The notes: generated from the sequence alone by a model not told the origin. A DNA stretch of 64,000 nucleotides from Halorubrum rutilum (GCF_024494565.1 NZ_JANHDN010000003.1:186001-250000); one strand, 5' to 3'. Counted from the stretch's first letter, positions 50,274 to 59,857 are shown. Translations and numbers: made by a program.

Positions 50274-51125
50274 TCAGGGCCGCCGTTCGAACTCCGGGTC
50301 GAACAGCCGCGCCGACATCGGCGCCGGGTCGCCCTCGGTGAGGTTGTACCCGGAGAAGTCGGTGACGCCCGCCTCGCGGAGCAGCTCCTCGTCGTAGAAG
50401 CTGTTACCCGTACACTCCGCCGGATCGCGAGCGAGGATTTCGAGCACCGCGTCGGAGACGACCTCGGGGGTGCGCCAGTCGTCCTCGGTCCCGAGCCCGA
50501 AGTAGCGCGTCGCGCGGGTGTCGATCGTCGTCACCGGCCAGAAGGTGTTACAGCCCACGTCGTCGCCGGCCAGCTCCTCGGCGAGCGAGAGCGTGACGAA
50601 CGACATCCCGAGCTTCGACCACGCGTACGGCGCCTTCCCCGGCGACCGGTCGGTCGTGACCGGGGGCGCGTTCGTCAGCAGCCACGCCCCGTCGAGGCCC
50701 GCGAGGTGGTCGGCGAACGCGTGCGCGACGAGGTGGGTCCCCCGGACGTTCACGTCGGTCAGGAGGTCGAAGCGGTCGGCCGGCAGGTCGGCGATATCCG
50801 CCAGCTGGATCGCGCTCGCGTTGTTGATCACGACGTCGACCTCGCCGAACCGGTCGATCGACTCCTCGACGACGGCCTCGACGCGGTCCTCGTCCCGGAG
50901 GTCGAGTTCGAGCGCGAGCGCCTCCGGCCCGCGCTCGCGCACCTCGCGGGCCGTCTGCTCGACCGACCCCTCCAGCTCGGAGTCGTCGGCGTCCGTCGTC
51001 TTACCCGTCGAGACGACGTTACAGCCGTGATCGGCGAGAGCGAGCGCGATCCGCTTGCCGATGCCGCGAGTGGCTCCGGTGATAAAGGCCGTCGAGCCGG
51101 CGAGGTCGGGGGCCGCGAGTGCCAT
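50274..51125 (-). CDS. Short-chain dehydrogenase/reductase
   Basis: A 283-residue SDR: cofactor motif TGATRGIGKRIALAL, structural NNAS (VVINNASAIQ), and catalytic Y-x3-K in YAWSKLGMSF. The later part (FYDEELLREAGVTDFSGYN) resembles hydroxysteroid-dehydrogenase-like proteins (HSDL2-type) that act on lipid-like alcohols. Substrate unknown. It is convergent with the threonine-synthase-like gene and divergent from the GNAT gene. Confidence 0.88.
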   Translation of the reverse strand: MALAAPDLAGSTAFITGATRGIGKRIALALADHGCNVVSTGKTTDADDSELEGSVEQTAREVRERGPEALALELDLRDEDRVEAVVEESIDRFGEVDVVINNASAIQLADIADLPADRFDLLTDVNVRGTHLVAHAFADHLAGLDGAWLLTNAPPVTTDRSPGKAPYAWSKLGMSFVTLSLAEELAGDDVGCNTFWPVTTIDTRATRYFGLGTEDDWRTPEVVSDAVLEILARDPAECTGNSFYDEELLREAGVTDFSGYNLTEGDPAPMSARLFDPEFERRP

Positions 51126-51217
51126 GGCTCCGATCCGGCCGACCGGCGTATAGTTCCCCGTGTCGAGGCCGCGCGACCCAGGGAACCGTTTTTACGTCGG
51201 CCCGCGTACGTGCGGAC

Positions 51218-51808
51218 ATGTACGTCCGCGACGCCAAGAACCGTGACGAGGCGTGGTTACTGGACGCGATCGAGCGGCTCGGGCTCGACGACGTCGCCTT
51301 CCGGTCACGGGACTACGTGATCGCGGTCGACCAGGAGTCGGGCGACCGGGCCGGGTTCGGCCGGCTGCGCCTGCACCGCGGCGACGAGGGCGAGGAGAAC
51401 CGGATCGAGCTCACCGGGATCGGCGTGCTCCCCGAGTGGCGCGGCCGGGGCGTCGGCGCGCACGTGGTCGAGCGCCTCGTCGACACCGCGGCCGCGGACG
51501 GGTTCGAGACGGTGTACGTGCTCACCGACCAGCCCGACTACCTGACCCAGTTCGGCTTCGAGGCGGTCGACACCGACGCGCTCCCGCCGGCGCTCTCCGA
51601 CCGGCTCGACGAGAAGCGCGAGTTCCTCGGCGGGGGCGTCGTCGGCCTGCGGCTCCCGGTCGACGAGTTCGAGATGCCCGACCGGTTCCGCGAGGCGTTC
51701 AAGGAGGCCGAGCCGGCGGCGGCCGCCGAAGAGGAGACGACGGAGTCGCCGGAGGACTTCGGGATCGATCCCGAGTCGGCCACGTACAAGTACGACACCG
51801 GACGCTGA
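51218..51808 (+). CDS. GNAT-family N-acetyltransferase
   Basis: A 196-residue acetyltransferase with the acetyl-CoA loop PEWRGRGVGAHVVERL (about 75-90) preceded by IELTGIGVL, and the later TDQPDYLTQFGFEAV. The C-terminal 25 residues form an acidic tail that ends SATYKYDTGR. The acceptor is unknown. TATA-like GTTTTTACG lies about 23-31 bases upstream. Confidence 0.85.
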   Translation: MYVRDAKNRDEAWLLDAIERLGLDDVAFRSRDYVIAVDQESGDRAGFGRLRLHRGDEGEENRIELTGIGVLPEWRGRGVGAHVVERLVDTAAADGFETVYVLTDQPDYLTQFGFEAVDTDALPPALSDRLDEKREFLGGGVVGLRLPVDEFEMPDRFREAFKEAEPAAAAEEETTESPEDFGIDPESATYKYDTGR

Positions 51809-51882
51809 GGCCGAGTGGGACCCGGCGCGCGACCCGCCCCCGCGACCCCGGCGCTTATCGCCCCGCCGACCGACGGCCGGGT

Positions 51883-52284
51883 ATGGACCTGATCGAGGCC
51901 GCGCGCGACGCGCTCGACGACGCGCACGTCCCGTACTCCGAGTACCGCGTCGGCGCCGCGCTCCGGACCGCCGACGGCACGGTTTACACGGGCTGTAACA
52001 TCGAGAACGCGAACTACTCCAACAGCCTCCACGCCGAGGAGGTCGCGCTCGCGGAGGCGGTGAAGGACGGCCACCGCGAGTTCGACCGCATCGCCGTCGC
52101 CTCCGGCGTCCGCGACGGCGTCACCCCCTGCGGGATGTGCCGGCAGACGCTCGCCGAGTTCGCGGCCGACGACCTCGTCGTCGTCTGCGACGAGGGCGGC
52201 GGCGAGACCAGCGAGTACACGCTGGGCGAGCTGCTCCCCAACACCATCTCCGAGGGCACGCTCGACGACGCGAGGGGGGCCTGA
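51883..52284 (+). CDS. cdd: Cytidine deaminase
   Basis: A 133-residue zinc enzyme that deaminates cytidine and deoxycytidine to uridine. Zinc and catalytic residues: C/H-A-E in LHAEEVALAEAV and PCGMCRQTL; NANYSNSLH binds the ribose. Typical homotetrameric length. CTTATC box 25-31 bases upstream. With the next gene, 91 bases on, it gives the two steps cytidine to uridine to uracil. Confidence 0.95.
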   Translation: MDLIEAARDALDDAHVPYSEYRVGAALRTADGTVYTGCNIENANYSNSLHAEEVALAEAVKDGHREFDRIAVASGVRDGVTPCGMCRQTLAEFAADDLVVVCDEGGGETSEYTLGELLPNTISEGTLDDARGA

Positions 52285-52375
52285 GGGCGGGAGGGGCCCG
52301 CCGAACGACCGGGGATCTCCGACGGACGGCCGCGAGGCGGAACCCCTTTGAAACGGCTCGCCGAAGGGCGGAGAC

Positions 52376-53257
52376 ATGACCGACGACGAGGCCCCCCACG
52401 AGACCGCCGGCGACGGCGGCGCCGACCCCGACGGCGCCGCGGGCGGCGACAGCGAGGACCCCAACGACGACGTCCAGTACCACGTCAAAGTGGGGCCCGG
52501 CGACGTCGCGGACGCGGTGCTCCTCCCCGGCGACCCCGAGCGCGTCGACAAGGTCACCGCGCTGTGGGACGACTACGAGGCGGTCGCGCACCACCGCGAG
52601 TACCGCACCGCGACCGGGACCTACGGGGACGCGCCGATCTCCGTGACCTCCACCGGGATCGGCTCCCCGTCGGCCGCCATCGCGGTCGAGGAGCTCGCGA
52701 GGGTCGGCGTCGACACGTTCATCCGGGTCGGGTCCTGCGGCGCGATCCAGCCCGGGATGGAGGTGGGCGACCTCGTGATCACGACGGGCGCGGTCCGCCA
52801 GGAGGGGACGAGCGACGAGTACGTGCGCGAGGACTACCCGGCGGCCGCCGACGGCGAGGTCGTCTCGGCGCTCGTCGCCGCCGCGGAGCGGCTGGGGTAC
52901 GACTACCACACCGGCGTGACGATGAGCGCCGACTCCTTCTACGCCGGGCAGGGCCGCCCCGGCTTCGAGGGGTTCGAGGCGGCGGGCTCCGACGAGCTGG
53001 TCGCGGAGCTGCGGGAGGCGAACGTGAAGAACATCGAGATGGAGGCGTCGGCGATCCTCACGATCGCGAACGTCTACGGGCTCCGCGCCGGCGCGGTCTG
53101 TTCCGTCTACGCGAACCGCGTGACCGGGGAGTTCCGGACGGAGGGCGAGTCGCGCGCGGCCGAGGCCGCGAGCCTCGCCGTGAAGCTCCTCGCGCGGATG
53201 GACGAGGTCAAGCGGGAGGCGGGCGCCGACCGCTGGCACGCCGGGCTCTCGCTGTAG
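52376..53257 (+). CDS. udp: Uridine phosphorylase-type nucleoside phosphorylase
   Basis: A 293-residue phosphorylase: VLLPGDPERVDKV (phosphate loop), FIRVGSCGAIQPGMEVGD, EMEASAILTIANVYG (ribose-binding Met-Glu), and VYANRVTGEF near the end, all as in uridine phosphorylases. It splits uridine with phosphate to uracil and ribose-1-phosphate. A 35-residue acidic N-terminal extension is typical of the group here. TATA-like CTTTGAAA about 25-32 bases upstream, so it can be transcribed apart from cdd. Confidence 0.93.
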   Translation: MTDDEAPHETAGDGGADPDGAAGGDSEDPNDDVQYHVKVGPGDVADAVLLPGDPERVDKVTALWDDYEAVAHHREYRTATGTYGDAPISVTSTGIGSPSAAIAVEELARVGVDTFIRVGSCGAIQPGMEVGDLVITTGAVRQEGTSDEYVREDYPAAADGEVVSALVAAAERLGYDYHTGVTMSADSFYAGQGRPGFEGFEAAGSDELVAELREANVKNIEMEASAILTIANVYGLRAGAVCSVYANRVTGEFRTEGESRAAEAASLAVKLLARMDEVKREAGADRWHAGLSL

Positions 53258-53337
53258 ACCGGAAGCGGTCCGCCGGTCTCCGCCGCCGTCACGGACGTTC
53301 CAAAGCGACTTTACCCGCGCACCGCGGAGCGGCAGGC

Positions 53338-54519
53338 ATGAGTACACAGGTCGTCGTCGTCGGCTCCGGGTACGCCGGCGCAGGGGCGGTGAAGGCGTTC
53401 GAAGACGAGGTCGGCGAGGGCGAGGCGGAACTCACGTGGATCTCGGAGCACGACTACCACCTCGTCCTCCACGAGGTCCACCGCGCCATCCGCAACCCCG
53501 CGGTCGCGGACAAGATCACGATCCCCGTCGACGAGATCAAGTCGCCCGAGTCCGACTTCGTGCAGGGCCGCGTCGTCGACGTCGACACGGACGAGCGCGT
53601 CGTCGAGACCGACGACGGGACGACCGTCGACTACGACTACCTCCTCCTGGGCGTCGGCTCCACGACCGCCTTCTTCGGCATCGACGGCCTAGAAGAGCAC
53701 GCCCACCAGCTCAAGGGCCTCGACGACGCGAAGGCGATCCACGAGGACGTGCGGTCGGCCGCGGCCGACGCGACCCGCTCCGACCCCGCCGAAGTGGTCG
53801 TCGGCGGCGCCGGGCTCTCCGGCATCCAGACCGCGGGCGAGGTCGCGGAGTACCGCGACAAGCACCGCGCCCCGATCGAGATCACGCTCGTCGAGGGGCT
53901 CGACGAGGTCTTCCCCGGCAACGACCCGCAGCTCCAGGGCGCGCTCCGCCAGCGGCTGGAGGACGCCGACGTGGAGATCCTGACGGGCGACTTCATCTCG
54001 GAGGCCGACGAGGACGCGGTCTACCTCGGCGGCGGCGACGGAGAGGAGCCCGAGGAGCTCCCCCACGACGTCCTCGTGTGGACCGGCGGCATCACGGGCC
54101 AGCCGGAGCTGGAGAACGTCGACGTCGAGAAGGACGAGCGCTCGAACCGCGTCCACGCCGCCGCCGACTTCGCGACCAGCGACGACCGCGTGTTCGCCAT
54201 CGGCGACACCGCCCTCGTCGAGCAGGGCGACGACGAGGTGGCGCCGCCGACCGCGCAGGCCGCCTGGCAGGCCGCCGAGGTCGCCGGCGAGAACCTCGCG
54301 CGGGCCGCCCGCGGCGCGCCGCTCCAGTCGTGGGAACACAAGGACAAGGGGACCGTCATCTCGGTCGGCGAGGAGGCGGTCGCCCACGACGTGATCGGGA
54401 TGCCGATCAAGACGTTCGGCGGCACCCCGGCGAAGCTCCTGAAGAAGTCCATCGCGGTGCGGTGGATCGCGAAGGTCTCCTCGGCCGGGCGCGGCGTGAG
54501 CGCGTTCGGCGACATGTAG
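53338..54519 (+). CDS. NDH-2-like NAD(P)H/FAD oxidoreductase
   Basis: A 393-residue two-dinucleotide flavoprotein: FAD fold VVVVGSGYAGAGAVKAF, NAD fold VVVGGAGLSGIQTAGEVAEY, late FAD loop FAIGDTALVEQG and a C-terminal amphipathic helix (LLKKSIAVRWIAKVSSAGRG) that could attach it to the membrane. It is like type II NADH dehydrogenases, passing electrons to menaquinone without pumping protons, or a related sulfide:quinone reductase-fold enzyme; the sulfide-specific cysteines are not seen. Confidence 0.88.
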   Translation: MSTQVVVVGSGYAGAGAVKAFEDEVGEGEAELTWISEHDYHLVLHEVHRAIRNPAVADKITIPVDEIKSPESDFVQGRVVDVDTDERVVETDDGTTVDYDYLLLGVGSTTAFFGIDGLEEHAHQLKGLDDAKAIHEDVRSAAADATRSDPAEVVVGGAGLSGIQTAGEVAEYRDKHRAPIEITLVEGLDEVFPGNDPQLQGALRQRLEDADVEILTGDFISEADEDAVYLGGGDGEEPEELPHDVLVWTGGITGQPELENVDVEKDERSNRVHAAADFATSDDRVFAIGDTALVEQGDDEVAPPTAQAAWQAAEVAGENLARAARGAPLQSWEHKDKGTVISVGEEAVAHDVIGMPIKTFGGTPAKLLKKSIAVRWIAKVSSAGRGVSAFGDM

Positions 54520-54683
54520 GGCCGGCGCGTACGACGCGGTCGAAGCGGCTTTTCGCGCTCGCGAGGGTTGGATTCGGCAGCGACGGCGCCCGGGCTCTCG
54601 GCGGACCTCTGGCTCTCGGCGGCCGAATGAGAAGAGAGGCGAGGAGAGAGGAAGGGAGAGGGGTCGGCGTCGGCGGCGAGCGG

Positions 54684-55217
54684 TCAGTGTTCGGCGGGCT
54701 CGTCGGGGGCGCGCATGTCGTCGATCCGGAGGATGAGGATGTTCGCGGTGTCGTCTTTCCCGTCGACCGTCCCGTCGATGACGAGCTTCGAGAGCGGCGT
54801 CGGACCGACGGTGACGGAGTCGCCCTCGTGGAAGTCCCGGACGGAGCCCTGAACGTGGATCTCGGCGCGGCAGAGCTCCGGGTGGTGGACGCTGGAGAGG
54901 TCGATCCCGTCGACGTTGACGCCCGTTACCTCCTCGCCCTCGTGGAAGATGGGGACGTCCGCGGGCTCGTCCATGCGCTGGATGTCGAGCGCCTCGTAGG
55001 CGTTCGAGGTGGGCTTGTAGCCGCCCTTCGGGCCGGGGACGCCCTCGACCAGCTGGAGGGCCTTCAGGCTCTGCATCTGGTTGCGGATCGTGCCGGGGTT
55101 GCGGTCGACCTCCTCGGCGATCGCCTCGCCCTTGACGGCGTCCTCCTGTTCCCCGTACAGGTTGATGAGGGCCGTGAGGATGCTTTTCTGACTGGATGTG
55201 AGCTCGATCGATGACAT
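54684..55217 (-). CDS. Winged-helix transcription regulator
   Basis: A 177-residue protein: winged helix at about 8-75 (KSILTALINLYGEQ, GEAIAEEVDRNPGTIRNQMQSLKALQLVEGVPGPKGGY) and a C-terminal beta domain with CRAEIHVQGSVRDFHEGDSV and PTPLSKLVIDGTVDGKDD. It resembles haloarchaeal Rrf2-like regulators, but no cluster-ligating cysteines beyond C133-like are seen. Target unknown. A purine-rich tract (about 54628-54662) lies at its 3' side. Confidence 0.8.
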   Translation of the reverse strand: MSSIELTSSQKSILTALINLYGEQEDAVKGEAIAEEVDRNPGTIRNQMQSLKALQLVEGVPGPKGGYKPTSNAYEALDIQRMDEPADVPIFHEGEEVTGVNVDGIDLSSVHHPELCRAEIHVQGSVRDFHEGDSVTVGPTPLSKLVIDGTVDGKDDTANILILRIDDMRAPDEPAEH

Positions 55218-55305
55218 GGACGCGAATAGATGGCCGCACCGCTTAAATGCGATGGAAGGCCGTTATAAACGATCGCGCGGATTCCGCGTTCGCCGCCGTC
55301 GACGG

Positions 55306-55617
55306 CTACCCTCCGTATCGCCGGCGGAGCCGGACGTACGCGAGGGGACTGGAGAGCGCGACGGCGACGCCGACGCCGATCAGGGCCAGCCCGAGGTCGC
55401 TGACGAACAGCGCGACCCCGGCGCCGACGAGCCCGATCACGGCCCCGGTGAAGGCGACCGCGATCATGGCGCCGACCGGTTCGACGTCGCTGCCGGCGAC
55501 GTCGGCGGGATCGAACTCCGGGGGCGCGTCGCCCGCGCCGAGGTCGTCGTCGTCAGTGTCCTCGTCGGGACCGGCGTCGTCATCGACGGGACCGGAGCCG
55601 CCGTCTGAACCGCTCAT
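55306..55617 (-). CDS. Small two-helix membrane protein with acidic N-terminus
   Basis: A 103-residue protein: an acidic first half (DDDAGPDEDTDDDDLG), then two membrane helices (about 48-66 and 72-92) and a basic end RLRRRYGG. Haloarchaeal-type conserved small membrane protein of unknown function. Start at MSGSDGGSG (55617). Confidence 0.65.
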   Translation of the reverse strand: MSGSDGGSGPVDDDAGPDEDTDDDDLGAGDAPPEFDPADVAGSDVEPVGAMIAVAFTGAVIGLVGAGVALFVSDLGLALIGVGVAVALSSPLAYVRLRRRYGG

Positions 55618-55721
55618 ACCGGCCAATCGGGGCGCGGCGGCAAAACCGTGTGCGATCGCGTCCGATCGGTCGCCACCGCGGGACCGCACCATTCAAGCGT
55701 CGGGGCGTCGCGCGGGCTGGT

Positions 55722-56630
55722 ATGACCACCGTCAGGATCATCGGCGCGCCGACCGACTACGGGGCGAACCGACGCGGCGTGGATATGGGGCCGTCGGCCA
55801 TCCGATACGGCGGGCTCGCCGACCAGCTCGCGAGCGCGGGCGTCGGCGTCGTCGACGCGGGCGACCTCGCGGTCCCGCGCGCCGAGGAGCGCGACCCCGA
55901 CGCGGACGCGCCGAGCGCGGGGAAGGCGAAGTTCCTCCGGGAGACGGCCGACGTCTGTCGGCGCCTCGCGGACGAAGTGAGCGGGACGCTCGCCGACGGC
56001 GCGGTCCCGCTCGCGCTCGGCGGCGACCACTCGATCGCCATCGGCTCGCTCGCGGGCTCCGCGCGGGACGCCGACGTCGGCGCGGTGTGGTTCGACGCCC
56101 ACGCCGACCTCAACACGCCCTCGACGACTCCCTCGGGGAACGTCCACGGGATGCCGCTGGCGGCCGCGCTCGGCCTCGACGAGTTCGCGGGGTCGGAGTG
56201 GGCGAACGCGCCCGGGCTCTCGCCGGAGAACGTCGCGCTCGTCGGCCTGCGCTCCGTCGACGAGTCGGAGGTCGAGGTCCTCCGCGAGCGCGGCTTCGCG
56301 GCGTACACGATGTCCGACATCGACGAGCGCGGGATCACCGAGGTCACCGAGGAGGCGATGGCGACCGCGGGCGACGGCGTCGACGGCGTCCACGTCAGCC
56401 TCGACCTCGACTGGCTCGACCCCAACGAGGCGCCCGGGGTGGGGACGCCCGTCCGCGGCGGGGTCACCTACCGGGAGGCCCACAGCGCGATGGAGATCGT
56501 CGACGACGCCGACTCGCTCCAGTCGATGGAGCTGGTCGAGGTGAACCCGACGCTCGACCAGCACAACGAGACGGCCGAGCTCGCGACGGAGCTGGCGGCG
56601 AGCGCGTTCGGAAAGCGGGTGCTGTGGTGA
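55722..56630 (+). CDS. rocF: Arginase
   Basis: A 302-residue binuclear manganese ureohydrolase: IGAPTDYGANRRGVDMGPSA start typical of arginases, metal motifs GGDHSIAIG, WFDAHADLNTP and VSLDLDWLDPNEAPGVG, and NPTLDQHNETAELA at the end. It converts arginine to ornithine and urea. Agmatinase is less likely because of the GVDMGPSAIR start. Alone in its operon, divergent from the small membrane protein. Confidence 0.93.
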   Translation: MTTVRIIGAPTDYGANRRGVDMGPSAIRYGGLADQLASAGVGVVDAGDLAVPRAEERDPDADAPSAGKAKFLRETADVCRRLADEVSGTLADGAVPLALGGDHSIAIGSLAGSARDADVGAVWFDAHADLNTPSTTPSGNVHGMPLAAALGLDEFAGSEWANAPGLSPENVALVGLRSVDESEVEVLRERGFAAYTMSDIDERGITEVTEEAMATAGDGVDGVHVSLDLDWLDPNEAPGVGTPVRGGVTYREAHSAMEIVDDADSLQSMELVEVNPTLDQHNETAELATELAASAFGKRVLW

Positions 56631-56657
56631 GGGCCGGCGGAGCGAGGGGGGCGCCGC

Positions 56658-56954
56658 TCAGACGCCGCGGTCGAGCTCGTCGACGACGCGCTGGAGGTCG
56701 GCCTCCCGTTCGACCTCCCGCTTGATCTCCTCGCGGCGGCGGACCGCCGCGGAGTCGGCGTCGTACGCGCGGACGAACTCGGCGCGGGTGTGCTCGTCGA
56801 ACGCGTGCCGGATCGCGAAGTAGCCGTCCGGGACGATCGTGCCGCACACCTTGCACTCGTGGCGCTGGTGGCCGTCGGTCTGGTGGACGATGGCCGACTC
56901 CACGTCGTCGAAGGCGGCGTCGCAGCCGTCGATTCCGCACGTCCAGCGGGGCAT
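56658..56954 (-). CDS. Small C2H2 zinc-finger protein
   Basis: A 98-residue protein with CGIDGCDAAFDDVESAIVHQTDGH and CKVCGTIVPDGYFAIRHAFDEH, two C2H2-like fingers, then a charged helix (RRREEIKREVEREADLQRV). Such small proteins are common in haloarchaea and may bind nucleic acid or protein. Start at 56954 (MPRWTC). It is convergent with arginase. Confidence 0.75.
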   Translation of the reverse strand: MPRWTCGIDGCDAAFDDVESAIVHQTDGHQRHECKVCGTIVPDGYFAIRHAFDEHTRAEFVRAYDADSAAVRRREEIKREVEREADLQRVVDELDRGV

Positions 56955-57030
56955 GATTCCCCGTCTCGCCCGCGGGGGATTAACCGTTTCCCCCGCGAGT
57001 CTTCCTTCACTCACTCCGTTCGTTCAGTCG

Positions 57031-57073
57031 TTCCCTCGCGTGGTCCCGTTCGGTACGCTCACGAGACCCCCGC
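57031..57073 (-). repeat. Short hairpin repeat, family 2, copy 2
   Basis: On the minus strand it reads GCGGGGGTCTCGTGAGCG (57056-57073), then CGAACGGGACCACGCGAGGG plus AA (57031-57052). GGTCTCGT pairs with ACGGGACC, with one T.G wobble where copy 1 has C-G, so pairing is kept. Confidence 0.5.
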
Positions 57074-57214
57074 GCGGCGGTGGGGGAGAGCGTCGGGGCG
57101 CGCCGGGACGGCGGCCGCGACCGCCGGCGTCCGACGCGTCCGCCGTCGCCGGACCCGGATCCCCTCGGAGTCAAACGATACGCCTTTGCTCGGGGACGCA
57201 CACCGTCCGGTACC

Positions 57215-58006
57215 GTGACCCGATCGAGAACGCGCGTCGACGCCCACGTGAAGGTGCTCGACGACGACGTCGTGGCCCTCGCGAAGGAGCGGGGGATCGA
57301 CGCGCTCGTCTACGCGCCGCACTTCACCCGGCTGACGACGGTCCGGGAGCGCGCGGCCCGGTACGCCGACGACGACCTGACGGTCGTCCCCGCCCGAGAG
57401 GTGTTTACCGGCGACTGGGGGAACCGCCGGCACCTCCTCGTCCTCGGCCTGGAGGACCCCGTGCCCGACTACATCACCTTCGAGGCGGCGATGGCCGAGT
57501 TCGATCGGCAGGACGCCGCCGTGCTCGTCCCGCATCCCGGCTTCGCCACCATCTCGCTCACCCGACCGGAGATCGCGGCCCACGCCGAGCGACTCGCCGC
57601 GGTCGAGACGTACAACACCAAGCTCCTTCCGCACCAGAACACCCGGACGCGGCGGATCGCCGAGGTGACCGACATGCCCGGCTTCGGCTCCTCGTACGCG
57701 CACCTGCCCGGCACCGTTGGGGAGGCGTGGACCGAGTTCGACGGCGACCTCGACGACGCCGACGCCGTCGTCGACGCCTTCCGCGAGGATCGTCCCCGGA
57801 CCGTGGTCCACCGCGGCGGGGTCCGCCATCAGCTCCGCGGGCTCCTGGAGTTCGCCCACCTCGGCTACGAGAATACGTGGGAGAAGCTCGACCGCCTGTT
57901 CCTCTCCGGCGACGAGCCCACCCTCCCGACGAACGTCGTCTACGAGGGGCGGTTCAACGACGTGAGCGTCTACTCCGGGACGCTGTCGGACTACCGGCCG
58001 AAGTGA
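57215..58006 (+). CDS. PHP-domain phosphoesterase-like protein
   Basis: A 263-residue PHP-fold protein: VDAHVKVLDDDVV in place of the usual H-x-H, YAPHFTRL, VVPAREVFTGDW, VLVPHPGFATISL and VETYNTKLL, ending FNDVSVYSG. The first metal motif DxHVK has only one histidine, so metal binding may be partial. Family members act on phosphoesters, including histidinol phosphate. GTG start at 57215 gives the first fold strand; the upstream frame is arginine-rich. Confidence 0.75.
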   Translation: MTRSRTRVDAHVKVLDDDVVALAKERGIDALVYAPHFTRLTTVRERAARYADDDLTVVPAREVFTGDWGNRRHLLVLGLEDPVPDYITFEAAMAEFDRQDAAVLVPHPGFATISLTRPEIAAHAERLAAVETYNTKLLPHQNTRTRRIAEVTDMPGFGSSYAHLPGTVGEAWTEFDGDLDDADAVVDAFREDRPRTVVHRGGVRHQLRGLLEFAHLGYENTWEKLDRLFLSGDEPTLPTNVVYEGRFNDVSVYSGTLSDYRPK

Positions 58007-58079
58007 GGGCGTCGCCGCGTCGCGACCACGCCGACGGGACCGAAGCGAAGCGGACCGCGCCGAACCGAACAGAAACCGC

Positions 58080-58592
58080 TCAGATCCCGATCCCGGCCGC
58101 CGCCTCGCTCGCCGCCCGGGTCGCGGCCGAGACGTCTAGGTCGAGCGTCACGACGTAGGTGTGAAGCGCCCAGAACGCCGCCAGCTCCACCGCCGTGACG
58201 ACCACCGTGACGAGGTCGGCGTACTTGCTGCTCGTCGTCACGCCGGAGGGGAGGCCGAACTCCCTGTCGGACAGGGGGTGGAACAGCGCGATGCCGCGCC
58301 GGCTCCCGACGACGTCGAGGAGGTAGTGGGTCAACACGCCGATCCAGACGTACTGGAGGTTCCCGAACACGATCGGGTACGCGAGGAAGATCCCGAGCAC
58401 CGGGAGGCTGTGGAGCGTCTTCCGGTGGCGGCCGAAGGCGGTGTCGACGTCGGGGAACAGCGCCCCCAACACGATCGGAACGGTGATCTCGGCGACGGTC
58501 CGCGCGGTGGCCGCGCCGAGGCTCGGCTCGATGACGAAGCCGAGTCCGATCGCGAGCAGCAGGGCGTTGAGGACGTGGCCGCGTTTGTTCAT
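58080..58592 (-). CDS. YdjM-like membrane metal-dependent hydrolase
   Basis: A 170-residue membrane protein of the same family as 17056-18441: MNKRGHVLNALLL start with a histidine, LGALFPDVDTAFGRHRKTLHSLPVLG (metal acids and histidines), THYLLDVVGSRRGIALFHPL. All expected metal residues are present. Start at 58592; the longer frame adds 59 unrelated residues. Divergent from the aminotransferase, 147 bases apart. Confidence 0.85.
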   Translation of the reverse strand: MNKRGHVLNALLLAIGLGFVIEPSLGAATARTVAEITVPIVLGALFPDVDTAFGRHRKTLHSLPVLGIFLAYPIVFGNLQYVWIGVLTHYLLDVVGSRRGIALFHPLSDREFGLPSGVTTSSKYADLVTVVVTAVELAAFWALHTYVVTLDLDVSAATRAASEAAAGIGI

Positions 58593-58739
58593 ACCACCGC
58601 GTGGCCGGGGCCGTAGGTGAAACCACCGGATTCCGGCGGTCGGGAAGGTGGTCGGCGCGTCGCTCGGACCGCCGAACGGATCCCTCACGCGCAGACGGGG
58701 AGTCGAAAGAGCCACGGGAGACGCCGCCCAGCGGTCCGT

Positions 58740-59843
58740 ATGGAGTACGAGGAGCCGAAGTTCTTTCACGTGATGCAGTACGCGGCCGCGGCCGACGGCG
58801 ACGTCATCGACATGGTGAGCGGCAACCCCGACTGGGAGCCGCCGGCCGCGCTTCGAGAGGCGCTCCGCGACTACGCCGACCTCCCGCCCGACGACTTCCA
58901 GTACCCGCCGAGCGAGGGGTTACCGGAGCTCAGGGAGGCGATCGCCGAGCGCCGGAACGTTGACGCCGACCGCGTCGTCGTCACCAACGGGACCGGCGAG
59001 GCGAACTACCTCGCGATGGCGCGCGCGTTCGAGCGCGGCGCGGGCGACGAGGCGGTCCTCACCGACCCCGTCTACCCGTACTACCCGGGGAAGGTGGACA
59101 TGCTCGGCGGCGAGGCGACGCTCGTCCCGACCGAGCGCGACGGCGGCCTCGACCTCGCGGCGATGCGCGAGGCCGCGAGCGACGACACCGCCCTGATCGC
59201 CCTGAACACGCCGAACAACCCGACCGGAGCGATATACGACCTCGACGCGGTCCGCGAGGTCGTCGAGATCGCGCACGCGGTCGACGCCCTCGTGATGGTC
59301 GACGAGGTGTACGACCACTTCGACCTCACCGGCGAGTTCGAGTCGGCGCTGACGCTCGACTCCGACCGGGTGATCGTCACCAGCGGCTTCTCGAAGTCGA
59401 TGGCGATCACCGGGTTCCGGGTCGGCTACGGGGTCTTCCCCGAGGCGCACGTCGGCGAGGCGAAGACGCGACACATGCTCGTGAACGTCGCCGGCGCGCG
59501 CCCCTCGCAGTACGCGGTCCACCACGCGCTCGCGGAGACGCCGCCGGGCTACTACGCGGAGGCCCGGGAGCTGCTCGCCGACCGCGTCGACGCCTTCACC
59601 GACGCGCTCGACGCGGCCGGGGCGGAGTACAGCCGCCCCGAGGGCGCCTTCTACGTCCTCGCGCGCTTCGAGGGGTTCCCCGGGACGATGGCGAACGTGA
59701 AGCGATTGGTCGACGAGGCCGGGGTCGCGGGGATGCCCGGCGAGGCGTTCGGCAGCGCGCGCGACGAGTGGATCCGGTTCGCCCTCGTCACGCCCCGGGC
59801 CGTCGAGGCCGCGGAGCGACTCGCCGACTACTTCGGCGACTGA
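58740..59843 (+). CDS. PLP-dependent aminotransferase (class I/II)
   Basis: A 367-residue fold-type I aminotransferase: GNPDWEPPAALREAL, VTNGTGEANYLAMARAF, LNTPNNPTGAIYD, and the PLP lysine in TSGFSKSMAITGFRVGYG, with the carboxylate-binding arginine in WIRFALVTP. Likely acts on aspartate, aromatic or similar amino acids. The gene starts at ATG 58740; the upstream frame is not family-like. Confidence 0.92.
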   Translation: MEYEEPKFFHVMQYAAAADGDVIDMVSGNPDWEPPAALREALRDYADLPPDDFQYPPSEGLPELREAIAERRNVDADRVVVTNGTGEANYLAMARAFERGAGDEAVLTDPVYPYYPGKVDMLGGEATLVPTERDGGLDLAAMREAASDDTALIALNTPNNPTGAIYDLDAVREVVEIAHAVDALVMVDEVYDHFDLTGEFESALTLDSDRVIVTSGFSKSMAITGFRVGYGVFPEAHVGEAKTRHMLVNVAGARPSQYAVHHALAETPPGYYAEARELLADRVDAFTDALDAAGAEYSRPEGAFYVLARFEGFPGTMANVKRLVDEAGVAGMPGEAFGSARDEWIRFALVTPRAVEAAERLADYFGD

Positions 59844-59857
59844 TCCGGAGACGAATT

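Noticed and set aside
54628..54662. Purine-rich tract as a terminator or triplex element
   Set aside because: Only 35 bases, no hairpin and no T-run on either strand for a haloarchaeal terminator.
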